64,000 nucleotides of DNA from Methanomassiliicoccaceae archaeon UBA421 (lineage in GTDB: Archaea; Thermoplasmatota; Thermoplasmata; Methanomassiliicoccales; Methanomethylophilaceae): contig DAHB01000002.1 in the NCBI GenBank assembly GCA_002498365.1, forward strand, positions 47,702 to 111,701, read 5' to 3'. The position numbers and the translations under genes are program-made. Shown here one piece after another: positions 58,360 through 64,000 of this stretch. Position 1 is the first letter of the stretch, and every line of letters starts with the position of its first letter. The notes under the pieces are model-generated. The model did no database searches. It was not told where the DNA came from and saw only the letters and a program-made list of their open reading frames with translations.

Positions 58360-59553
58360 ATGAGGATCATCATTTACACCGGCAAAGGCGGGGTCGGAAA
58401 GACCTCTGTTTCCGCGGCCACCGCCCGCAGGCTGGCCCAGAAAGGCTACAGGACGGTGATAATGAGCACCGATTCGGCCCATTCCCTCGGCGACTCCCTG
58501 GGAGTCGAGCTCCCTCCTTACATTCGCAACATAGAGAAGAACCTGGACGCTTTGGAAGTCGACATCATCCATGAGATGAGCACCAAATGGTCCGATATCA
58601 GCGACTACATCTCGGCGTTCATGCTGTCGCAGGGGATGGGCGACATCACCGCGGAGGAGATGGCCATAATACCGGGCATGGAGATGGTTGCCGCCCTCTT
58701 CTATGTGCTGCAGTTCAAGGAAGAGGACTCTTACGACGTGGTCATAATCGACACGGCGCCCACCGGAGAGACCCTGAGGCTTCTGAGCTTCCCGGACATC
58801 TCCAACTGGTACATCGACAGGATGTACTCCATGCTTAAGAGGGTGGTCTCCATAGCAAGAGTTACGGTCTCCAAGGTCATAGACCTCCCCCTTCCGAACA
58901 AGGAAGTCATGGAAAGCATCGAGGACATCAAGAACAGGATGTCTAAGGTAAAGTATCTCCTGGAGGACCCCAAGGTGACCACCATACGCCTGGTTCTGAA
59001 CCCGGAGCGCATGGTGATAAACGAGACTATGCGCGCCTACACATACATCTGCCTCTACAACAAGACGGTGGAGTGCCTGATCGTCAACAAGGTGTACCCG
59101 GAAGAGGGGCTCCAGGAAGGCTACTTCAAAGAACGTCTGGCAGAGCAGGAGATGTACATGGAGGAGATACACCACGCGTTCGACCCTCTCAAGATGATGT
59201 TTGCCTACCAGATGCCCACCGAGCTGCGGGGCCCGTCAGGCCTGGACCACATGGCGGACATGGTGTTCGGGGATTCCGACCCCTCCGAGATATATGCCAC
59301 CGAGAGCCCGATGCGTTTCGAGACGGAGGGACGGACGGACCATCTGGTAATCAAGATGCCATTCGTAAAGAAGGACAAAGTGGAACTTTTTAAGGGAGTG
59401 GGCGACTCCCTGATAATACATGTGGGTAGTCAGAAGAGGACGATCGCTCTGCCGCTAACCCTCAAGAACGCCGAGGTGATCGGCGCGGAGCTCAAGGGCG
59501 GGGAGCTTACAGTTAAACTAAAACGGCAGAACGCCGATAAGAAGGAGAGGTGA
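58360..59553 (+). CDS. ArsA/Get3-family ATPase
   Basis: A 397-residue deviant-Walker P-loop ATPase: GKGGVGKTS at residues 8-16 with signature lysine Lys9; DSAHSLGDSLG (switch I) near 36-46; DTAPTGETLRLL (switch II) near 138. Homologs are the arsenite pump ATPase ArsA and the tail-anchored-protein factor Get3. It has a single ATPase domain like Get3, a C-terminal beta domain (residues about 320-390, ending TVKLKRQNA) like the Hsp20-type tail of some archaeal ArsA, and no Get3 CxxC. A chaperone/targeting role is more likely than arsenite transport; no arsB or arsR is near. Confidence 0.85.
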   Translation: MRIIIYTGKGGVGKTSVSAATARRLAQKGYRTVIMSTDSAHSLGDSLGVELPPYIRNIEKNLDALEVDIIHEMSTKWSDISDYISAFMLSQGMGDITAEEMAIIPGMEMVAALFYVLQFKEEDSYDVVIIDTAPTGETLRLLSFPDISNWYIDRMYSMLKRVVSIARVTVSKVIDLPLPNKEVMESIEDIKNRMSKVKYLLEDPKVTTIRLVLNPERMVINETMRAYTYICLYNKTVECLIVNKVYPEEGLQEGYFKERLAEQEMYMEEIHHAFDPLKMMFAYQMPTELRGPSGLDHMADMVFGDSDPSEIYATESPMRFETEGRTDHLVIKMPFVKKDKVELFKGVGDSLIIHVGSQKRTIALPLTLKNAEVIGAELKGGELTVKLKRQNADKKER

Positions 59554-59557
59554 AACG

Positions 59558-60040
59558 ATGGGCGAGGACGGAAAGGAAGACAGAGGCAGCTCCAGGTCGG
59601 AAATAGAGGACTTCTTCAACGAGAACAGGGAGTTCATCGAGGCTCTGATCGAGAAGGAAAGGAAGGCGGCGGAGGACGCTTTCGAAAAGAAAATGGACGG
59701 CGCCCGCCAGCATGCGGACAGGGCCAAAAAGAACGCCGAAGACGCCGTAAGGCAGATTTACAAGATAGCCATGGACCCGGATATCCAGGGCCACTTCATG
59801 ACCGCGGGATTCGAGATCATGATGGGCATTAACGCCGCCATCAGGTCCATGCCGGTACCCGACTTCATCAAAGAGGATACGGAAGCAAAGGAGGAGAAGG
59901 CCGAACCGGAGGAGGTCAAGCCCAAGAGGCGGTCAAAGGCGCAATCGAAGGCCATAGCCATCGATGCCCCGGAAGAGGCCCCCAAGACCGTGAACCGGAG
60001 AAAGAAGAAGCCTGCGAGCGAAGAGCAAGATGGACCTTGA
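59558..60040 (+). CDS. Charged coiled-coil protein next to the ArsA-like ATPase
   Basis: A 160-residue acidic/basic protein. Residues 12-65 form a probable coiled coil rich in Glu, Lys and Ala. A short conserved-looking part follows (YKIAMDPDIQGHFMTAGFEIMMGINAAIRSMPVPDFI, about 68-105, discontinuous residues quoted in halves elsewhere), and the tail is low-complexity lysine/glutamate. ATG 59558 lies four bases after the ArsA-like stop and the gene overlaps the next by 11 bases. I recognise no family; context suggests a partner or client adaptor of the ATPase. Confidence 0.6.
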   Translation: MGEDGKEDRGSSRSEIEDFFNENREFIEALIEKERKAAEDAFEKKMDGARQHADRAKKNAEDAVRQIYKIAMDPDIQGHFMTAGFEIMMGINAAIRSMPVPDFIKEDTEAKEEKAEPEEVKPKRRSKAQSKAIAIDAPEEAPKTVNRRKKKPASEEQDGP

Positions 60041-60611
60041 ATCCGGCCGCGTAGCCGTAAGGGCCGCGAGGAAGTCCGCAGAGGCCGAGACCGAAGGAAG
60101 GCAGGAGGACCCCGAGTTCCCCGAGGGGTTCGGCCGACGTTCCGGTGCCTTCGTGACAATATCTGAACACCCTTCGGGGGACCTGAGGGGATGTATCGGA
60201 TATCCGGAGCCCTTTCTCCCGCTGGGCGAGGCGATAATATCTGCCGCCCGCTCGGCATGCCACGATTGCCGCTTCCCCCCGCTTACGCTCAGGGAGGCAT
60301 CGGAATGCGTGTTCGAGGTGACGATACTTACGCCGCCGGAGCCGATCAGATTCTCTTCCGCCGAAGAACTTCTGGACAAGATCGAGATCGGCCGCGACGG
60401 CCTTATAATCTCATTCATGGGCAGACGTGGCCTGCTTCTACCGCAGGTCCCGGAGGAATGGGGCTGGAACAGAGAGGAGTATTTATCTCACCTGTCGATG
60501 AAGGCAGGTCTGCCTATGGACGCATGGAAGAGGAAAGGCATCTCCATAGACAGGTTCGAAGGCGAGATATTCGCCGAGAGCTCGCCGAATGGCGAAATAA
60601 TCAGGAAGTGA
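60030..60611 (+). CDS. AMMECR1-domain protein
   Basis: A 193-residue AMMECR1 protein, small and conserved in archaea, bacteria and humans. The hallmark is LRGCIG near residues 52-57, followed by the pattern LPLGEAIISAARSACHDCRFPPLT, and RGLLLPQVPEEWGWNREEYLSHLSMKAGLP. The function is unknown; a role in RNA modification or redox chemistry has been suggested for the invariant Cys. Coupled to the coiled-coil gene (11-base overlap) and four bases before pyrC. Confidence 0.9.
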   Translation: MDLESGRVAVRAARKSAEAETEGRQEDPEFPEGFGRRSGAFVTISEHPSGDLRGCIGYPEPFLPLGEAIISAARSACHDCRFPPLTLREASECVFEVTILTPPEPIRFSSAEELLDKIEIGRDGLIISFMGRRGLLLPQVPEEWGWNREEYLSHLSMKAGLPMDAWKRKGISIDRFEGEIFAESSPNGEIIRK

Positions 60612-60615
60612 GGCC

Positions 60616-61878
60616 ATGGGACCGGAACTAGTCATAGCGGGCAGGGCGTTCGTCGGCGGGGAGCTGAAGGATACCGAGATAGGGATCACCGACGGTAAGA
60701 TCGTATTCATCGGGTCCAGGGCCGCCAGAGGCGGGGACCGGATCGACGTGGGGACCAGCCGCATAATACTTCCCGGAGGCATCGACCCCCATGTCCATTT
60801 CAGAGACCCGGGCATGACCCAGAAGGAGGATTTCGGCACAGGCTCCGCATCCGCTGTCTGCGGAGGGATCACATGCGTCCTGGATATGCCCAACACCAAG
60901 CCGCCTGCGTTGGACGCCGATTCCGTAAGGGACAAGAAGGCCCGCCTCAGGGGTCGCTCTTACTGTGACTACGGCCTTTTCGGCGCTATATCCAAAAACC
61001 GTTCCCCGGCGAAGATGGCTCCGCTGGTGGCCGGATTCAAGCTTTTCATGGGCTCGACAACCGGCAACATCCTCACGAACGACGATATGGCGATAGCAAA
61101 TGCCTCGAAGGAGATCGCGGCCTCGGGAAAAGTGCTCAGCGTGCACGCCGAGGATGACAGCATGCTTCTGCATGGGTACGAGCGCGACTGCACAGACCAT
61201 CTTAGGAATCGCCCTGCGACGGCCGAGATGAACGCCATAAGACGTCTTTCATCCTACAAGGGCATGAGTATCAACATCTGCCACGTGACGACCTCCGATT
61301 CTCTGGCACTTGCATCTTCGCTTGGATTTACGACCGAGGTGACGCTTCATCACATGGTCCTCGACGCCGGAACAGGCCGTGGTTCGAAGTTCAAGGTCAA
61401 CCCCCCTCTCAGGGAGAAGAAGACAATGGAATCCCTGTTCAGTTCGTTCGTGGAAGGTTCGGCGACGATGATCGGAAGCGACCACGCCCCCCATGCGGCA
61501 GATGAAAAGAGCCAGGAGTTCGATTCCGCCCCGAGCGGGATACCGGGCGTGGAGACGACCATGCCCATATTGCTGAACATGGTCAGGACGGGGGCCGTCC
61601 CGCTGCAACGCGTGGCGGATATGTGCTCCGCGGCTCCGGCCAGGGTATTCGGCATGAACAAAGGGTCGATCGAAGTGGGTAAGGACGCGGACCTGTCTAT
61701 ATTCGATCTTCGAAAAACGGAACAGATCGGTGTCTCCAGGCTTCACAGCAAGGCGGGATACACTCCCTACGAGGGATGGAGCGCCGTTTTCCCCGATATG
61801 GTGCTTGTCAGAGGAGAGGTGCAGCTGCAGGACGGGGAGTTCTGCGGAGAAACAATGGGAGAGGATATAATTGGTTGA
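60616..61878 (+). CDS. pyrC: Dihydroorotase
   Basis: A 420-residue amidohydrolase closing carbamoyl-aspartate to dihydroorotate. Metal-binding DPHVHFRDPG near 57-66, FKLFMGS near 140 (carboxylated Lys region), HAEDDSM near 176, the HVTTSDS His near 224 and SDHAPH near 293 are all present. GVETTMPILLNMV follows and the protein ends normally. The other pyrimidine gene in the window is pyrH; no pyrBI neighbours. Confidence 0.93.
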   Translation: MGPELVIAGRAFVGGELKDTEIGITDGKIVFIGSRAARGGDRIDVGTSRIILPGGIDPHVHFRDPGMTQKEDFGTGSASAVCGGITCVLDMPNTKPPALDADSVRDKKARLRGRSYCDYGLFGAISKNRSPAKMAPLVAGFKLFMGSTTGNILTNDDMAIANASKEIAASGKVLSVHAEDDSMLLHGYERDCTDHLRNRPATAEMNAIRRLSSYKGMSINICHVTTSDSLALASSLGFTTEVTLHHMVLDAGTGRGSKFKVNPPLREKKTMESLFSSFVEGSATMIGSDHAPHAADEKSQEFDSAPSGIPGVETTMPILLNMVRTGAVPLQRVADMCSAAPARVFGMNKGSIEVGKDADLSIFDLRKTEQIGVSRLHSKAGYTPYEGWSAVFPDMVLVRGEVQLQDGEFCGETMGEDIIG

Positions 61879-62986
61879 TTTCAACGTCGATTATTCGGAA
61901 GTCAGGGGCAAGTTCATCGAATGTCCGCCGCAGTGCGGAATGTGCTGTCTCTGCCAGCCTGAGGTCCTTTCGGAAGAGAGGGATTTCTTCAAGAAGAACT
62001 ATCCCCAAAGCATCGTGAAAACAAGGCCCCCCGATTCTTATCTGGCACTGGAACTTAAGAAGGGACACGGGTCCTGCGTTTTCCTGAACGGAAGGAAGTG
62101 CGAAGTGTACCAGCACCGCCCGGCCTATTGCAGGCAGTTCCCCCTGCACATATATGCGGGGGAGAAGGTCTCCGTGGAGCTCGATCTCTCTTGCAGGGGA
62201 GCTTGGACCGGCAAAGGCGCCGACGCCGAGACGGAGGCGAAAAAAATAGTCGAAGCGGCATCGGGAAGGATACATCCGGCATTCCGGGAATCCAAGAAGG
62301 TCTACGAAGAGTTCTACAGGAACTGCATCGAAGCGGGGGTGATGGGAGACCCGTCCGCAATACGCACATCCGTATCCGTATCGCTCTCAAAGTTCACGGA
62401 CCCCGACTGCCTGGGACGCATACTTGATATGTCCCAGACGGAAGATGTAATGTCCATCTCGGAAGTCGTTCCCGAAACCAGTCCCGAGATAGGCGAACTG
62501 GACGAGGCGGCCCGCTCGGCGGCGATGGAGTCTATGTCCTCCGAAGATCCGCTCAGCGTCCCCATCTACTGCGACGAGAAATGGAACTGGAACATGTTCA
62601 TGGCGGACGGTGACAGCCTCGAGTGGATGGTCATGGACGACGACGGGAACCTCGTCCACAAGGCTTTCGCTTCTGCCTCCGAGATTCCCCTAAAGCCGTT
62701 GGATAGCAGCGGGAGGGATGTACTGGCACAATACATTTCCGTCTTGAACCGCAGGGAGAGCTTCATGGGCAGCGTGTACAGCAACATCGATGCGGCGGGA
62801 TACGAGGACTCCATGTCCAACGCCTATTACGGGACCGTTGCGGTATCGGTGATCGACCTTCTCTGGAGGGCCTCGATGCTGGACCACTTCATGGGCACAG
62901 GGATGGGTGCTGACGGGATCAGGGAAGCGATAATATTCTATGATATGGACCGCTTGGACGCACCCGCAATAGGGGCGTTCATCTGA
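61871..62986 (+). CDS. YkgJ-family cysteine-cluster protein
   Basis: A 371-residue protein. Cys18, Cys22, Cys25 and Cys26 (ECPPQCGMCC) with further cysteines in GSCVFLNGRKCEVYQHRPAYCRQFP (about 72-97) form the zinc- or iron-binding cluster of the YkgJ family (CxxxCxxCC). The remaining 240 residues are an alpha-helical domain without known motif, longer than common YkgJ proteins (about 120-200). TTG 61871 overlaps the pyrC stop, hence coupled. Function unknown. Confidence 0.75.
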   Translation: MVDFNVDYSEVRGKFIECPPQCGMCCLCQPEVLSEERDFFKKNYPQSIVKTRPPDSYLALELKKGHGSCVFLNGRKCEVYQHRPAYCRQFPLHIYAGEKVSVELDLSCRGAWTGKGADAETEAKKIVEAASGRIHPAFRESKKVYEEFYRNCIEAGVMGDPSAIRTSVSVSLSKFTDPDCLGRILDMSQTEDVMSISEVVPETSPEIGELDEAARSAAMESMSSEDPLSVPIYCDEKWNWNMFMADGDSLEWMVMDDDGNLVHKAFASASEIPLKPLDSSGRDVLAQYISVLNRRESFMGSVYSNIDAAGYEDSMSNAYYGTVAVSVIDLLWRASMLDHFMGTGMGADGIREAIIFYDMDRLDAPAIGAFI

Positions 62987-63051
62987 TAAGGGCATGACCC
63001 ACCTACAAACCTTCAAATAGTAAACCCTTTATGGACATCTGGTGGCTTTAG

Positions 63052-63267
63052 ATGATGAAACCATTGTCTATCCTGGGAAAAGCGGTGAACAACAATGTCA
63101 TCGTTGTCCTCAGGGGTAAGAGGGAGTACAGAGGCGTGCTCGACGGATACGATCAGTTCATGAACGTAGTACTGAAGAACGCCGACGAGCTCGTCGAAGG
63201 CCAGCCTGTCGCCAAGCACAGAATGGCAATAGTGCGCGGGGACAACATAATTTACATTTCGCCATAA
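63052..63267 (+). CDS. LSm/Sm-like archaeal protein
   Basis: A 71-residue Sm-fold protein that forms rings on U-rich RNA. Sm1 (NNVIVVLRGKREYRGVLDGYDQFMNVVLKNA) and Sm2 (IVRGDNIIYIS) motifs are complete. GGTGG at 63041-63045 is the ribosome-binding site. In many archaea it pairs with L37e, exactly as here. ATG 63055 is also possible. Ends in TAA. Confidence 0.95.
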   Translation: MMKPLSILGKAVNNNVIVVLRGKREYRGVLDGYDQFMNVVLKNADELVEGQPVAKHRMAIVRGDNIIYISP

Positions 63268-63278
63268 GGAGTGATACA

Positions 63279-63449
63279 ATGGGAACTGGAACATCGGCAA
63301 AGGGGAGACACAACAGCAACAGGACTCACATCCCATGCCGCAGGTGCGGAAAACGCTCGTACCACGTGAGGAAGGGCGCATGCGCTTCCTGCGGATACGG
63401 TAAAACCGCCAAGCTCAGGAGCTACACCTGGGCCAAGTGCCACGATTAA
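63279..63449 (+). CDS. rpl37e: 50S ribosomal protein eL37
   Basis: A 56-residue protein with the zinc ribbon CRRCGKRSYHVRKGACASCG (four cysteines) and the start MGTGTSAKGRHNSNRTHIPC, which is typical. ATG 63279 is preceded by AAGGAGTGA. It forms a pair with the LSm gene (11-base gap). Too short to be noted by length alone. Confidence 0.97.
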   Translation: MGTGTSAKGRHNSNRTHIPCRRCGKRSYHVRKGACASCGYGKTAKLRSYTWAKCHD

Positions 63450-63458
63450 GTGAGAAAT

Positions 63459-64000
63459 ATGACCGGGCCGAAACACAGTTGCGGTGTTGTAGGGATCAGC
63501 GCCGAAAACAACGTTGTGCCCGCTCTGCAAAAATCTCTCATGATAATCCAGCACCGCGGACAGGAGAGTGCTGGAATATCGGTATATAATTCTGAGGGGA
63601 CCATAGACACGGTCAAGGACAGCGGGCTTGTCCAGACTGCCCTCCCCAAATACATGCTCAGCAAGCTCCACGGGACCGTAGGCATAGGTCACGTAAGATA
63701 CCCGACGACCGGAACGAAGGTGAACGGCAACGCCCAGCCTTTGACGGCTACCACAAGGTACGGGCCTCTGGCCATCGCCCACAACGGAGATATAACCAAC
63801 TTTGACGCCCTCAAAGAGATGTATCTCGCGTCGGGATGGTCTTTCTTCACGGACTCGGACAGCGAGCTCGTCACCAAGATTTTCAGTAAATATTCTGCGC
63901 AGCATATCGATCCGATAAAAGCCCTCAAGGCCACATGCGGCGAGCTGGACGGAGCATTCTCGTTGGTCATGCTCGTGGACAACAGGCTTTTCGGAATAAG
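63459..64000 (+). CDS. purF: Amidophosphoribosyltransferase, N-terminal part (runs off the right edge)
   Basis: The first 180 residues are present. The enzyme makes phosphoribosylamine from PRPP and glutamine. MTGPKHSCGVVGI gives the nucleophilic Cys8 after a short propeptide, followed by QHRGQESAGI, GTVGIGHVRYPTTG and AHNGDITNFDAL of the Ntn-hydrolase glutaminase domain. The phosphoribosyltransferase domain lies outside the window. Nine bases after the eL37 stop. Confidence 0.95.
   Translation, partial: MTGPKHSCGVVGISAENNVVPALQKSLMIIQHRGQESAGISVYNSEGTIDTVKDSGLVQTALPKYMLSKLHGTVGIGHVRYPTTGTKVNGNAQPLTATTRYGPLAIAHNGDITNFDALKEMYLASGWSFFTDSDSELVTKIFSKYSAQHIDPIKALKATCGELDGAFSLVMLVDNRLFGI

Noticed and set aside
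58360..59553. Arsenite efflux ATPase
   Set aside because: The ArsA family match is real, but there is one ATPase domain, no arsenic-binding Cys triad and no arsB or arsR neighbour, so an arsenic role is not supported.
1..64000. CRISPR arrays, insertion sequences, rRNA genes
   Set aside because: No regularly spaced repeats, transposase motifs with terminal repeats, or rRNA sequence were found on reading through.

Overview
This window is archaeal, and most likely a methanogen of the order Methanomassiliicoccales (Thermoplasmata). Several things point there. The ribosomal operon is archaeal (eL32, eL19, eS4, RNase P p29, aIF1, SecY, Cbf5). Archaeosine RaSEA, the MptA cyclohydrolase for methanopterin-type pterins, PurP and archaeal DtdA are present. 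There are methanogen genes: HdrB/HdrC, a GlcD-type flavoprotein and the AksADEF chain-elongation enzymes of coenzyme B synthesis. Not one of the roughly 80 protein genes whose end lies in the window stops with TAG (almost all TGA, some TAA), as expected where UAG is read as pyrrolysine. The species assignment is inference. The DNA is GC-rich, densely packed and has short AT-rich TATA boxes.

Layout. 1-5.1 kb: partial rnhB, mptA, a TPD-motif nuclease-like gene, an NADH oxidase/CoA-disulfide reductase-like flavoprotein, a small acetyltransferase, RaSEA and a small unknown protein. 5.3-20.9 kb: one long co-directional run, L3-L4-L23-L2-S19-L22-S3-L29-aIF1-p29-S17-L14-L24-S4e-L5-S14-S8-L6-L32e-L19e-L18-S5-L30-L15-secY-EMC3/DUF106-cmk-cbf5. 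20.9-22.9 kb: a small beta protein with a multi-pass membrane partner, and an orphan. 23-32 kb: trpS-pheS, an HTH/TPR-like regulator, dtdA, pyrH, aRF1 and argS-GNAT. 32-34.5 kb: a purP-membrane protein-lipoate ligase operon read leftwards. 34.5-35.6 kb: about 1.1 kb of AT-richer, apparently decayed DNA. 35.6-38.6 kb: a magnesium-chelatase-type AAA/VWA pair and tRNA-Gln. 38.7-41.6 kb: adk, glcD-like and an M50 protease. 41.7-48.8 kb: a large PP-loop/ferredoxin fusion, a membrane protein, PAC2-PdaD-zinc ribbon, an M16 peptidase, a hydrogenase-type maturation protease and a ModE-like regulator. 48.9-51.3 kb: hdrCB, eS1 and an intron-containing tRNA-Met. 51.6-58.0 kb: a six-gene leftward operon for coenzyme B precursor synthesis. 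58.4-64 kb: ArsA/Get3-like ATPase, a coiled-coil protein, AMMECR1, pyrC, a YkgJ-type protein, LSm, eL37 and partial purF.

The most interesting block is the aks operon. Homocitrate synthase, homoaconitase (small subunit with the YLRT loop) and homoisocitrate dehydrogenase are translationally coupled to an IorA-like thiamine-diphosphate enzyme that lacks the ferredoxin domain and the IorB partner, and to an aldehyde dehydrogenase. The TPP enzyme is a good candidate for the 2-oxosuberate decarboxylase step. Other points worth a look are the absence of TAG stops, perfect inverted repeats at two promoters, the problematic start of pyrH, the ArsA/coiled-coil/AMMECR1 module and a hairpin-rich intergenic segment after the aks operon.
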